Positions 6,793 to 15,124 of a stretch of 64,000 bases of DNA are shown here, piece by piece. A program made the position numbers and the translations under genes. The DNA is from Bacillota bacterium (GTDB taxonomy: Bacteria > Bacillota > Clostridia > Lachnospirales > Lachnospiraceae), in the NCBI GenBank assembly GCA_023395555.1, contig JAEWYQ010000020.1:28243-92242 (forward strand), read 5' to 3'. The notes beneath the pieces are model-generated. The model ran no database searches, was not told the DNA's origin, and saw only the letters and a list, made by a program, of their open reading frames with translations. How positions within the stretch are numbered: the first letter of the stretch is position 1; the number at the start of each line of letters is the position of its first letter.

Positions 6793-8853
6793 ATGAACCG
6801 TAAATTTAAACTTAGAGGTGCACTTGGAGCATATTTACTATGGCCTGTTTTATTAACGTTAGTATTACTGTGCATGAATCTGAGTATTTATCCCATTGAC
6901 CGGCTGGCCGGTTATGTTATGACGGCATTTACCGCTGTATACTTTGCCATGGCGATGACCATTTACCTGGCGAAGCGCCATAAGATAGCAGCCGAACTGG
7001 TCCGTTATGCCATGGATTATGGTCAGGTTCAGAAGCGCCTGCTGAAGGAATTGAATCTTCCCTACGCCATACTGGATACAGAAGGCAGGATGCAGTGGGG
7101 CAATGATGAGTTTATGGATATCATTCAGGAGAGAAGTGCAGCCAAGCGTTCCATTACGAATATCATTCCGGAGATCACCCAGGAGATCCTGCCCAAGAAG
7201 GAGAAGGACGAGGTGCTCCATATCGTTCTTCATGGCCGTAATTACAAGGTTCTGCTGCGCAAGGTGGTAGCGCCTGATTTTACAGAGGATATCAGCTTTG
7301 ATCTGGTGGATACGGAAAAGGTCTGGGATGACAGCAATGCACTAATTGCAATGTACCTCTATGATGAAACCGAGATTATCTCGCTTTTAAGGGAGAATAA
7401 GGAGCAGAAGCTGATTACCGGTCTTCTGTATATCGACAACTATGAAGAGGCTCTGGAAAGCATCGATGAAGTAAGGCGTTCCCTGCTGATTGCATTGGTT
7501 GACCGGAAGATCAACAAGTATATGCAGAATATTGATGCGATTATTAAAAAGCTGGAGAAGGACAAGTATATCTTTGTATTCCAGCAAAAGTTTCTCCCCT
7601 GTCTGCAAAACGGCAAGTTCTCTGTACTGGAGGATGTCCGGGGAGTTAACATCGGCAATGACATGTCCGTCACAATCAGCATCGGTCTTGGCGTGAATGC
7701 CGATACCTATATCAGCGGCTACGAGTATGCGAGAGCTGCCATTGACCTGGCCCTTGGCAGAGGAGGGGACCAGGCGGTAGTGAAGGACAGGGAGAAGATA
7801 TCCTATTATGGAGGAAAGAGTATTTCCGTAGAAAAGAGCACAAGGGTGAAGGCAAGAGTGAAGGCCCATGCCTTTCGCGAGTTTGTGGAAGCCAAGGATA
7901 AGGTTGTTGTCATGGGACACAAAATCGGTGATGTTGATTCTCTGGGTGCCGCTATTGGTGTATATCGCATTGCCAAATCCTTCAACAAGAAGGTGCATAT
8001 CGTCATTAATGAAGTTACTTCCTCCCTGCGTCCCATGATGAATCGTTTTGTGGGAAGCCCGGAATATGAAGAGGACATGTTCCTGAAAAATGACCAGGCC
8101 AAGGAAGTGGTGGACAATAACACCCTGCTGGTGATTGTTGATGTGAATCGTCCCAGCTATCTGGAGTGCGCGGAGCTGTTGGAATATACCAGAACGATTG
8201 TAATCTTTGACCATCACCGCCAAACCAATGAGGCAATTGATACGGCAGTGCTCTCCTATGTGGAGCCCTATGCCTCTTCTACCAGTGAGATGATTGCGGA
8301 AATCATGCAGTATATCGGCGGCAATCTGAAGCTGAGGCCTGTGGAGGCGGATGCGCTTTATGCGGGAATTATGATTGACACCAATAACTTTCTGACCAAG
8401 ACGGGCGTCCGCACCTTTGAAGCGGCGGCCTATCTGCGAAGAAGCGGTGCGGATGTGACCAGAATACGGAAATCCTTCCGCGGTGAGATGACGGATTTCA
8501 AGATTAAGGCGGATGCCATCAACAGCACGGAGCTTTTCTTGAATCATTTTGCAATTGCCGTCTGTGCCGGTTCCGATGGAGACAGTCCGATGATTCTGGG
8601 AGCCCAGGTAGCCAACGAGCTTTTGAATATCAATGATATCAAAGCTACCTTTGTTTTGACAGATTATAATGATACAATATATATCAGTGCCCGATCCATT
8701 GATGAAGTCAATGTTCAGATTATTATGGAGAAGATGGGCGGCGGAGGCCACCTGAGTGTTGCCGGTGCGCAATTGCAGGGTATCTCCATTCAGGATGCGC
8801 TTACAAGAGTAAAGAATACTTTAATGAAGATGCACGAAGAAGGAGAGCTGTAG
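6793..8853 (+). CDS. gdpP: Cyclic-di-AMP phosphodiesterase GdpP
   Basis: A membrane-bound DHH-DHHA1 phosphodiesterase of 686 residues that hydrolyses the second messenger c-di-AMP, so acting on cell-wall and potassium homeostasis. Order: two N-terminal membrane helices (about residues 10-55), a PAS-like domain (about 85-160), a degenerate GGDEF domain (about 170-300), then the DHH domain. Catalytic residues are seen as GHKIGDVDS (His376, Asp380, Asp382), VDVNRP, and the name-giving DHH (473-475). The DHHA1 substrate motif GGGGHLSVAGAQ is near the C-terminus. Length and order match characterised GdpP. Its place ahead of rplI and dnaB is the usual one in many Firmicutes. Confidence 0.97.
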   Translation: MNRKFKLRGALGAYLLWPVLLTLVLLCMNLSIYPIDRLAGYVMTAFTAVYFAMAMTIYLAKRHKIAAELVRYAMDYGQVQKRLLKELNLPYAILDTEGRMQWGNDEFMDIIQERSAAKRSITNIIPEITQEILPKKEKDEVLHIVLHGRNYKVLLRKVVAPDFTEDISFDLVDTEKVWDDSNALIAMYLYDETEIISLLRENKEQKLITGLLYIDNYEEALESIDEVRRSLLIALVDRKINKYMQNIDAIIKKLEKDKYIFVFQQKFLPCLQNGKFSVLEDVRGVNIGNDMSVTISIGLGVNADTYISGYEYARAAIDLALGRGGDQAVVKDREKISYYGGKSISVEKSTRVKARVKAHAFREFVEAKDKVVVMGHKIGDVDSLGAAIGVYRIAKSFNKKVHIVINEVTSSLRPMMNRFVGSPEYEEDMFLKNDQAKEVVDNNTLLVIVDVNRPSYLECAELLEYTRTIVIFDHHRQTNEAIDTAVLSYVEPYASSTSEMIAEIMQYIGGNLKLRPVEADALYAGIMIDTNNFLTKTGVRTFEAAAYLRRSGADVTRIRKSFRGEMTDFKIKADAINSTELFLNHFAIAVCAGSDGDSPMILGAQVANELLNINDIKATFVLTDYNDTIYISARSIDEVNVQIIMEKMGGGGHLSVAGAQLQGISIQDALTRVKNTLMKMHEEGEL

Positions 8854-8899
8854 TCCTCGGTGTTTTTGCCCCTAACTATAACGAAAGGAAGAGATAGAA

Positions 8900-9346
8900 A
8901 TGGATATTATTTTAACTCAGGATGTGAAAGCCCTCGGAAAGAAGGGGGAGATTGTCAAGGTCAGCGACGGTTATGCCAGAAACTTCATTTTGCCGAAGAA
9001 ACTCGGCCTGGAAGCGACGAAGCAGAACCTTTATGATTTGAATATGCAGAAGGCGGCACAGGAGAAACGGGAGAAGGAGATTCTGGAGGAAGCAAGAGCC
9101 TTTGCCAAGAAGCTGGAGGGGCTTACCATCAAGGTATCCATCAAGGCGGGTGAGGGCGGCAAGACCTTCGGCTCGGTATCCACGAAGGAAATTGCAGAGG
9201 CCGCGAAGAAGCAGTTTGATCTGGAGTTTGATAAGAAAAAGCTGGTACTCAATGATCCCATTAAGAATGCGGGCTCGTACACGGTGCCGGTAAAGCTTCA
9301 TCCCCAGGTGACAGCGGAGCTGAAGGTACTGGTAGAAGCGGTATAA
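8900..9346 (+). CDS. rplI: 50S ribosomal protein L9
   Basis: The 148-residue large-subunit protein binds 23S rRNA near domain V and helps keep frame. The diagnostic N-terminal domain is present: MDIILTQDVKALGKKGEIVKVSDGYARNFILP in outline, with GKKG and GYARNF intact. A long connecting helix rich in Lys and Glu and the C-terminal domain with KTFGSVSTKEIA follow. It lies 46 bp after gdpP, probably on the same message. Confidence 0.98.
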   Translation: MDIILTQDVKALGKKGEIVKVSDGYARNFILPKKLGLEATKQNLYDLNMQKAAQEKREKEILEEARAFAKKLEGLTIKVSIKAGEGGKTFGSVSTKEIAEAAKKQFDLEFDKKKLVLNDPIKNAGSYTVPVKLHPQVTAELKVLVEAV

Positions 9347-9388
9347 AGGAGCTTATCCAGGAAGAGAATAGCTATATCCGATCAAAGG

Positions 9389-9411
9389 GAAGTGGGCTGC
9401 CACTTCTTTTT
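9389..9411 (+). terminator. Terminator or attenuator between rplI and dnaB
   Basis: GAAGTGG and CCACTTC form a perfect 7-bp stem with a 4-nt loop followed by five T residues. It separates dnaB from the gdpP-rplI message, so dnaB is likely expressed by read-through or from its own weak promoter. Confidence 0.75.
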
Positions 9412-9461
9412 GTGAGAGCAAAGTTGAGCCTAGCGGCAGGAACGGAGGTATCGGGGTACGG

Positions 9462-10790
9462 ATGGATGAATCATTTATAAAGAGAATACTTCCCCATAGT
9501 GCGGAGGCAGAGCAGTCCGTAATCGGATCTATGATTATGGATAAGGATGCCATTGTGTCGGTCTCCGAGATCATCACTACCACAGATTTTTACGAACAGC
9601 AGTATGCCATCCTCTATGAGACCATGCTGGAGTTACATAATGAGGGAAAGCCGGTGGATCTGGTCACCTTGCAGGATCGGCTGAAGGAGAAGGATGTACC
9701 TCCCCAGGTCTGCAGCCTGGAATTTATACGGGATCTGGTGACCGCAGTTCCCACTTCCGCCAATGTCAGGTATTATGCCCAGATTGTCCGGGATAAAGCG
9801 GTACTGCGCCGGCTGATCAGAGTGGCAGAAGAGACAGCCAACGAATGTTATCTGGATAAGGAGAAGCTGGATAGCATTCTGGAGAAGACGGAAAAGCAGG
9901 TATTTGATATCGTACAGAACCGGGGAACCAAGGAATTTACAGATATCCGGGAGGTGGTGCTCCGGTCCATCGACAGCATTGAAGCGGCGGCCAAGAACCA
10001 GGGAAGTGTTACCGGTGTTGCAACGGGCTTCTACGACCTGGATTATAAGACGGCGGGCCTGCAGCCCTCGGATCTGATTTTGATTGCTGCCAGACCCTCC
10101 ATGGGTAAGACCGCATTTGCTCTTAATATTGCGGAATATGTGGCATTAAAATCCAATGTAACCACTGCTGTTTTCAGCTTGGAGATGTCCCAGGACCAGT
10201 TAGTAAAGCGTGTCCTGGCAATGAACTCCAGGGTGGACTCCCAGGCAATCCGAACCGGTAATCTAAGCGGAGAGGACTGGGCATTATTGATGGAAAGTGC
10301 CCGTCTTGTCGGTAATTCCAACCTGGTCATTGATGATACTTCGGCAATATCCGTCAGTGAGCTTCGTTCCAAATGCCGCAAGCTGAAGCTGGAGAAAAAT
10401 CTCGGTCTGGTTATCATTGACTATTTGCAGCTGATGACAGCCGGAAGGAAATCAGAATCCAGGCAGCAGGAGATTTCGGAGATATCCAGATCGCTGAAAT
10501 CCCTGGCCAGGGAAATTAACGTGCCGGTAGTAGCCTTATCCCAGCTCAGCCGTGCGGTGGAGCAGCGTCCGGATAAGCGTCCCATGCTGTCCGACCTTCG
10601 TGAATCCGGTGCCATTGAGCAGGATGCCGACGTGGTAATGTTCATTTATCGTGACGATTATTATAACCGGGATACCGAAGAACCCGGTGTTTCAGAAATT
10701 ATTATCGGCAAGCAGAGAAACGGCCCGGTAGGTACCGTCAAGCTTGCATGGCAGGCCCAGTTTACCAAGTTTGCCAATCTGGAACGTTAG
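9462..10790 (+). CDS. dnaB: Replicative DNA helicase DnaB
   Basis: The hexameric 5'-3' helicase of the replication fork, 442 residues. The N-terminal helical domain that contacts primase covers about residues 1-105, then a linker, then the RecA-like C-terminal domain. Walker A is seen as ARPSMGKTAFAL (around residue 210) and Walker B as LVIIDYLQLM. Downstream motifs are LSQLSRAVEQR and LRESGAIEQDAD with the arginine finger region. A ribosome site GGAGG precedes the ATG. The rplI-dnaB order is standard in Firmicutes. Confidence 0.98.
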   Translation: MDESFIKRILPHSAEAEQSVIGSMIMDKDAIVSVSEIITTTDFYEQQYAILYETMLELHNEGKPVDLVTLQDRLKEKDVPPQVCSLEFIRDLVTAVPTSANVRYYAQIVRDKAVLRRLIRVAEETANECYLDKEKLDSILEKTEKQVFDIVQNRGTKEFTDIREVVLRSIDSIEAAAKNQGSVTGVATGFYDLDYKTAGLQPSDLILIAARPSMGKTAFALNIAEYVALKSNVTTAVFSLEMSQDQLVKRVLAMNSRVDSQAIRTGNLSGEDWALLMESARLVGNSNLVIDDTSAISVSELRSKCRKLKLEKNLGLVIIDYLQLMTAGRKSESRQQEISEISRSLKSLAREINVPVVALSQLSRAVEQRPDKRPMLSDLRESGAIEQDADVVMFIYRDDYYNRDTEEPGVSEIIIGKQRNGPVGTVKLAWQAQFTKFANLER

Positions 10791-10810
10791 CGGAATGCTT
10801 ATACTGTAGA

Positions 10811-10843
10811 AAAGAGGAGACTTCTTTGAGGTTTCCTTTTTTT
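10811..10843 (+). terminator. Probable terminator of dnaB
   Basis: GGAGAC (10816-10821) pairs with GTTTCC (10831-10836), one G-U pair, extended by A-T pairs into the T7 run. The stem is modest but correctly placed 20 bp after dnaB. Confidence 0.6.
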
Positions 10844-10880
10844 ATGTCGACAAAAAAATGGTAATATATGTAATATAATA

Positions 10881-10908
10881 TTGCAATTGAAATTTGCTAT
10901 GTTATAAT
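10881..10908 (+). promoter_or_regulatory. Promoter of the MerR-like gene
   Basis: TTGCAA (10881-10886) and a perfect TATAAT (10903-10908) with 16-bp spacing, about 40 bp before the GTG start. Confidence 0.75.
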
Positions 10909-10951
10909 GTAAAAAGTAGAAAATAATTACATAATAAGGGAGGGTGTTGGA

Positions 10952-11731
10952 GTGGAGGAAGTTAGGTATATGATTTCTGAGGCCTCAAAGCGAGTCGATG
11001 TAGAAGCCCATGTTCTCAGATACTGGCAAAAGCAGTTGGGCTTACCGATTTCCCGAAATGAAATGGAACAGCGATATTACAAAGAAGCGGATATTGAGCT
11101 TTTTAAAAAGGTCAAGATATTAAAGGAACGGGGATTTCAACTAAAGGCCATTAAAATGCTGATATCTGATTTAGATAAACCGGAGATGCTGGATGCTCAG
11201 GCTGAGGTATTTCTGATAGGAAGACAGGATGGAAAGGAGCAGGACATGCAGCAGGATGAGAAAGAACGGGAGAAGAATGAGATGGGGAAAGAGGATATGG
11301 GGAAGGACGAGTTAGAGAAAGAAGGACTGGGAAAGGACAGGCTCGAAGATGAAGGCTTGCAAAAGGAAGTGCCAGGGAGCGGAGAACCGGAGGAAGGCGG
11401 GACAAGCCTGATTGCAGAAAGCGGCGGCGACATTACCGAAGGGACAGGCTCGAAGATGGATCAGTTTAAGGCTGTATTAAGCCATATTGTATTAGAGGCT
11501 CTGAAGGAGAATAATATCGCCCTTTCCCAGGACATCAGCGCCAATGTTACAGACGGTGTAATCAAGGAAATGAATTATCTGATGCGCCTGCAGGAGGAAA
11601 AGGAGGAAGAGCGTTACCGCAAATTTGATGCGACCCTGAGGGATTACCAGAAAAGCAGAATGATGTCCGCGGCCACAACAGACCGCAGAAAAAAATCAAA
11701 GTTTTTTAAGAAAAACAGGGTGTACATATAA
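10952..11731 (+). CDS. MerR-type DNA-binding protein with charged repeat linker
   Basis: A 259-residue protein starting with GTG, placed by the ribosome site AAGGAGGG at 10936-10943. Residues 1-70 form a MerR-type winged helix (SEASKRVDVEAHVLRYWQ, then the wing and ERGFQLKAIKMLI). From about residue 85 to 145 comes a highly charged, probably coiled segment made of short imperfect repeats of the GKEDMGKDELEKEG type. The C-terminal part (about 165-235) is a predicted helix with MNYLMRLQEEKEEER. No ligand-binding domain of a metal or drug sensor is visible. The layout recalls MerR-headed chromosome-organising proteins of the RacA kind, but function is not established. Confidence 0.8.
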   Translation: MEEVRYMISEASKRVDVEAHVLRYWQKQLGLPISRNEMEQRYYKEADIELFKKVKILKERGFQLKAIKMLISDLDKPEMLDAQAEVFLIGRQDGKEQDMQQDEKEREKNEMGKEDMGKDELEKEGLGKDRLEDEGLQKEVPGSGEPEEGGTSLIAESGGDITEGTGSKMDQFKAVLSHIVLEALKENNIALSQDISANVTDGVIKEMNYLMRLQEEKEEERYRKFDATLRDYQKSRMMSAATTDRRKKSKFFKKNRVYI

Positions 11732-11777
11732 AGGGGAACGCATTGCCGTTTGAACTGTTACGGGGGAATAGATAGAA

Positions 11778-11827
11778 AAAAAGAGTGAAGCAGATGCGAA
11801 GAAAACGCAAAGGGCCTCACTCTTTTT
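11778..11827. terminator. Bidirectional terminator between MerR-like gene and ferredoxin gene
   Basis: An 11-bp stem (AAAAAGAGTGA 11778-11788 with TCACTCTTTTT 11817-11827) enclosing a smaller TGCG/CGCA hairpin. A-run on one side and T-run on the other serve the two convergent genes. Confidence 0.88.
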
Positions 11828-11839
11828 ATGTAGCTTTTG

Positions 11840-12007
11840 TTATGCTGAAATCGCGCCTGTAGGGCATGTATCTGCACATGCTCCGCAGTCAATACATGTA
11901 TCCGGAGCAATTTCATAATGATTAGCGCCTTCAGAAATGGATTCTGTGGGGCAGGAATCTACACATGCGCCGCAGCTGATGCAGTCATCGCTAATAGTAT
12001 ATGCCAT
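11840..12007 (-). CDS. 2[4Fe-4S] ferredoxin
   Basis: A 55-residue low-potential electron carrier read on the minus strand from the ATG at 12007. It contains two complete cluster motifs, CISCGACVDSCP and CIDCGACADTCP, each CxxCxxCxxxCP, in the pseudo-symmetric arrangement of clostridial ferredoxin. A strong ribosome site (AAAGGAGG, 12018-12025 on the complement) supports the start. It stands alone with its own promoter and a shared terminator. Typical partners are pyruvate:ferredoxin oxidoreductase and hydrogenase, neither of which is in the window. Confidence 0.96.
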   Translation of the reverse strand: MAYTISDDCISCGACVDSCPTESISEGANHYEIAPDTCIDCGACADTCPTGAISA

Positions 12008-12042
12008 CTTCAAACAACCTCCTTTTCCTAAAGATCCTTTAT

Positions 12043-12071
12043 ATTTTAATATAGTATGATAAATATTGCAA
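12043..12071 (-). promoter_or_regulatory. Promoter of the ferredoxin gene
   Basis: On the minus strand TTGCAA (12066-12071) and TAAAAT (12043-12048) are 17 bp apart, about 35 bp before the ferredoxin ATG. Confidence 0.65.
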
Positions 12072-12125
12072 GGCTATTTTGAAGATTTGACAGGCTGCTG
12101 ACAGACACCCATTTTAAATGGAGGC

Positions 12126-12154
12126 TTGACGTTCCCGGATCAATAGAATATAAT
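12126..12154 (+). promoter_or_regulatory. Promoter of the DUF1858 gene
   Basis: TTGACG (12126-12131) and a perfect TATAAT (12149-12154) spaced 17 bp. It drives a leader of about 90 nt before the DUF1858 ATG. Confidence 0.8.
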
Positions 12155-12155
12155 A

Positions 12156-12216
12156 GGCCTAAGCTATTGCGAAAGCGGAAAACCGCGTCATAATAGACGA
12201 AATCCTACAAGTTAGG
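12156..12216 (+). promoter_or_regulatory. Structured 5' leader of the DUF1858 gene (class unknown)
   Basis: The leader can fold into nested helices: an outer CCTAA / TTAGG, an inner CTATT / AATAG, and an apical GCGG-AAAA-CCGC hairpin, leaving an unpaired ACGAAATCCTACAAG strand. The start lies right at the predicted transcription start and the end about 30 nt before the ribosome site. I could not match it to a riboswitch class that I know. It could also be a simple mRNA-stabilising leader. Confidence 0.35.
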
Positions 12217-12249
12217 TTAAAATATCATTTTATTAAGGAGGAAGAAAAT

Positions 12250-12450
12250 ATGGCAAAGATTACGAAGGACATGACAATTGCGCAGGCGATTGCTATTGAT
12301 CAGAGCATTATTCCGGTATTATTAGATATAGGGATGCATTGCCTTGGATGCCCGTCCGCCCAGGCTGAGACCTTGGAAGAGGCAGCTATGGTTCATGGAT
12401 TAGATCCGGAGGATCTGATGGAGAGAATTGAAGCCGAAGTCGGCGAATAA
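12250..12450 (+). CDS. DUF1858 small redox-disulfide protein
   Basis: A 66-residue protein with the DUF1858 layout, also called the hybrid-cluster-protein-associated redox disulfide domain: an N-terminal helix ([10 protein letters not shown]), a buried strand, then [21 protein letters not shown] with the redox pair Cys31 and Cys34. Length is full for the family. AAGGAGG sits just before the ATG. The biochemical role of the family is not well known; a cytosolic disulfide or metal-handling function is inferred from the CxxC. Neighbours (ferredoxin, AhpCF further left) fit a redox theme but do not prove it. Confidence 0.9.
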   Translation: MAKITKDMTIAQAIAIDQSIIPVLLDIGMHCLGCPSAQAETLEEAAMVHGLDPEDLMERIEAEVGE

Positions 12451-12473
12451 TGTATATAAAATAATGTATGTAA

Positions 12474-12518
12474 AAAGAGCTGTGTGCCGGTGATGGAACC
12501 CCTGGTACACAGCTCTTT
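12474..12518. terminator. Bidirectional terminator between the DUF1858 gene and mecA
   Basis: A perfect 12-bp stem AAAGAGCTGTGT (12474-12485) / ACACAGCTCTTT (12507-12518), between two convergent genes. Confidence 0.88.
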
Positions 12519-12526
12519 GCTTGTCA

Positions 12527-13300
12527 CTACATAACGGAAAGAATCTGCAAAGCATGATCCTTGACGATTACTTCAAAATGTTCATCATAATAACTGGAGC
12601 TGGCATAAGTGGAACGCTCCACCCGGCCGTATTCGGAAATGATATTGCATACCTTGTTGAACTCCTCGGGAGTGTGGTCGGAGATGCTGACTACCAGATA
12701 GTAGGTGGCATTCACCGGATTCTTATATAAGGTATTGCTGCCGTTGTAAGTACCCACCATGATATAGGCCAGCTGGGTCACTTCCTGCAGGGAGCGGAAG
12801 GAATAGATCTTAACCAGATTAGCAGGAACATGGGCACTGGATTTGGCGGGAACTTCATTCACGGGAAGAGCAGGCTCTTCCAGAATATCCTCCTTTGACT
12901 GGTCCAGAATATCTTCATTTATATCATCATCCATCTGGTCAAAGCAATTTATGATCTCGTCCGCATAGGAATCCTCATCGGTATCCGGCTCTCCCTGGCC
13001 TTCGGGAAGATTGAAGGAGGAAAACTTGGAGAAGCGGGTGTCCAGCTCATCCGGATCCTCTACCTTGGTAATTACCAGGATCAGACATTCGGTGGAAACC
13101 GGAATGGCTTCAATCATCAGCGGAATATCGTCTACTTCAAATCCGAATTCGTAGAAAGCCTGTTGAATCATATCACGAAACAGAGCCTTTGCCTTCTCTG
13201 TGCCATATGCCAATTCACTTATCTTCAGCTCACGGTCAATTAGATCACTTTTATTCAAGGTACAACGGATCTGATTGTCACTGATCTTTTCTATTTTCAT
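12527..13300 (-). CDS. mecA: Adaptor protein MecA (ClpC adaptor)
   Basis: A 257-residue MecA homologue. In Firmicutes MecA delivers substrates such as ComK to the ClpCP protease and helps ClpC assemble. The N-terminal substrate-binding domain begins MKIEKISDNQIRCTLNKSDL in outline and includes LFRDMIQQAFYEFGF. A long acidic linker (about residues 95-160, many Asp and Glu) joins the C-terminal ClpC-binding domain (IYSFRSLQEVTQLA through FNKVCNIISEYG). Length and arrangement match the family. It has its own promoter and shares a terminator with the convergent DUF1858 gene. Confidence 0.95.
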   Translation of the reverse strand: MKIEKISDNQIRCTLNKSDLIDRELKISELAYGTEKAKALFRDMIQQAFYEFGFEVDDIPLMIEAIPVSTECLILVITKVEDPDELDTRFSKFSSFNLPEGQGEPDTDEDSYADEIINCFDQMDDDINEDILDQSKEDILEEPALPVNEVPAKSSAHVPANLVKIYSFRSLQEVTQLAYIMVGTYNGSNTLYKNPVNATYYLVVSISDHTPEEFNKVCNIISEYGRVERSTYASSSYYDEHFEVIVKDHALQILSVM

Positions 13301-13377
13301 AAAGTTACACCCCTTTCTGAACTAAACAGGAACTGCCTATGGTCGAATATACGATAAGCATCCATCGGTGTAAAAAA

Positions 13378-13406
13378 AGTATAATTTAAAACACAGGTAA
13401 AGTCAA
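13378..13406 (-). promoter_or_regulatory. Promoter of mecA
   Basis: On the minus strand TTGACT (13401-13406) and TATACT (13378-13383), spaced 17 bp, about 75 bp before the mecA start. Confidence 0.75.
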
Positions 13407-13528
13407 TATGCCCAGATATGAAATTTGTGTTAATAAATCCTGTATTTTCGGGCTATGTTGGGGGCTTAATTCGTTATTTGTAACAAAAGTTTTATAAATT
13501 ATCATGATTTTTAACAATAGGAAAAGAA

Positions 13529-13557
13529 TTGCATTCCACCCATTATTCGGATATAAT
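13529..13557 (+). promoter_or_regulatory. Promoter of the kinase gene
   Basis: TTGCAT (13529-13534) and a perfect TATAAT (13552-13557) at 17-bp spacing, about 68 bp before the kinase ATG, which is preceded by AGGAAAGGAGAG. Confidence 0.78.
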
Positions 13558-13624
13558 AAGAATGTGATCTGTTTCCTGGTATATGCCCTTAAGTCGGTAA
13601 GACAAACTGGCAGGAAAGGAGAGA

Positions 13625-15124
13625 ATGCAGCAGGAAATCTGGTTTCAAAAATATCAAATCTTGGGTCTTCTCGGCAGCGGAGGCACTGCCAGGGTATATC
13701 TGGCCCGACATATCAAGTTAAATTCTTATCGTGCAATCAAATGTATTTCTAAAAACAATCCCCTATATGAGTTACAACGCAAGGAAGCAATCATATTAAA
13801 GAGCTTGAGACATTCTTGTATCCCTATAATTTATGATATTGAAGAAGATGAAGAAGGTTCCTATATCATTGAACAATATCTGGAGGGAAGCACTCTGAAG
13901 GAATATATCCGGACTAAGGGACCGCTTCCGGAAAATATCCTAATCGAATATGCAGTTCAGCTCTGCGGTTTAATCCATTATCTTCATTCTTCTGATCCGC
14001 CCCTTCTTTATGTAGATCTCAAGCCGGATAATATTCTGATCCATAATTCCCAGCTCAAATTAATTGATTTTGGCAGTGCAGTCTATCGGGACGAGCATTC
14101 CGCCGGAAGTTTAATGGCTGCAACAAAGGGCTTTGCCGCTCCGGAGCTTTACCGCCGGGGAAGGATCGATGAACGCTGTGATATATACGGAATGGGGATG
14201 CTGCTTTATTATATGGCATCCGGAACGGCAATATCACCGGAAGCAGGGAGCATTTCCAATATAGATCAAAGTGCGGACTGTTCGGAGCAGCTGAAGAGGA
14301 TTATTAACCGCTGCCTGCGGTATCGGCCGGCACTGAGATATTCATCCGTGGAGCAGCTGAGAAAGCAATTATCAGTATTAGGAGGAAACAGTCACGGCAA
14401 CCGGAAGCCCGATCATGGGATTACGGTTGCGATTGCGGGATCACAGCTCAGAATTGGAGTGACCCATCTGGCTTTTCGGTTATGCCTCTATATGAAAAGC
14501 CGCGGTATTTGCTGCCTATACAGGGAGAGTAATGAAAGCGGGTGTCTTCAGTCGCTGAAGGACGATGCGGCAATGCGGACAGGGGGAGGGGAGGTGCTGA
14601 GTTTTAAAGGGATATCTGTTCTGGACAGAAGGCCGGAGACCATGGGTGGAACCCCTGCCGGAGATTCCATTGATACCGGTGTGCTGGTAGTGGATTATGG
14701 AAGACTGTCCAGGGACAACCGGGAGAAATTTCTGGAGGCGGACATAAAGCTGCTGGTACTCGGTGCCAAGGAATGGGAATTGGCTTATTCGGAAGAGGTG
14801 TTAGATGGAATAGCAGAATATAAAGAGATTTTCTATTTGTTTAATTTCCTCAACGGGAAGCAATTCCAATGGGCTGCGGCAAATATGGGGCGGCAAAGAT
14901 GCTGCCGTATTCCCTATGAACCGGATCCCTTTGCCAGAACTGCCCTTCATAACGGACAGGAACTCTTCGACGAATTACTGGGACTTAGAAACGGCTGCCG
15001 GGGAAGAAGGAAGAAAACCGCTTTCCTGCATAGGAGCAGGCGGGAAGAAAGGAGTGATTTGAACCGCCGGTGCCGGGGGCGGAATGGAGACTACTATGAA
15101 AACCAAGGCGATATTGTTCAATAA
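13625..15124 (+). CDS. Ser/Thr protein kinase fused to a degenerate ParA/MinD-like domain
   Basis: A 499-residue two-part protein. Residues about 10-255 are a eukaryotic-type kinase: glycine loop LLGSGGTARVYLA (17-24), ATP-anchoring Lys39, catalytic loop YVDLKPDN (Asp131, Lys133, Asn136; the usual HRD is YVD, a non-RD kinase), DFG at 148-150 and AAPEL. Residues about 265-460 resemble a MinD/ParA ATPase, but the P-loop reads AGSQLRIGVTH (272-281), lacking the lysines needed for nucleotide binding. There are no membrane helices and no PASTA repeats, so it is cytosolic. The basic tail (last 45 residues) overlaps the next gene by 29 bp. The target is unknown. The N-terminal kinase is secure; the ParA-like call is by motif shape. 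Confidence 0.85.
   Translation: MQQEIWFQKYQILGLLGSGGTARVYLARHIKLNSYRAIKCISKNNPLYELQRKEAIILKSLRHSCIPIIYDIEEDEEGSYIIEQYLEGSTLKEYIRTKGPLPENILIEYAVQLCGLIHYLHSSDPPLLYVDLKPDNILIHNSQLKLIDFGSAVYRDEHSAGSLMAATKGFAAPELYRRGRIDERCDIYGMGMLLYYMASGTAISPEAGSISNIDQSADCSEQLKRIINRCLRYRPALRYSSVEQLRKQLSVLGGNSHGNRKPDHGITVAIAGSQLRIGVTHLAFRLCLYMKSRGICCLYRESNESGCLQSLKDDAAMRTGGGEVLSFKGISVLDRRPETMGGTPAGDSIDTGVLVVDYGRLSRDNREKFLEADIKLLVLGAKEWELAYSEEVLDGIAEYKEIFYLFNFLNGKQFQWAAANMGRQRCCRIPYEPDPFARTALHNGQELFDELLGLRNGCRGRRKKTAFLHRSRREERSDLNRRCRGRNGDYYENQGDIVQ

Noticed and set aside
7387..8772. 461-codon frame on the minus strand opposite gdpP
   Set aside because: It lies fully antisense to the strongly supported gdpP gene, has no ribosome site or recognisable domain, and its length is a by-product of codon bias in gdpP.
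13504..13752. 82-codon frame overlapping the kinase start
   Set aside because: It contains the kinase promoter and ribosome site and is out of frame with the kinase.
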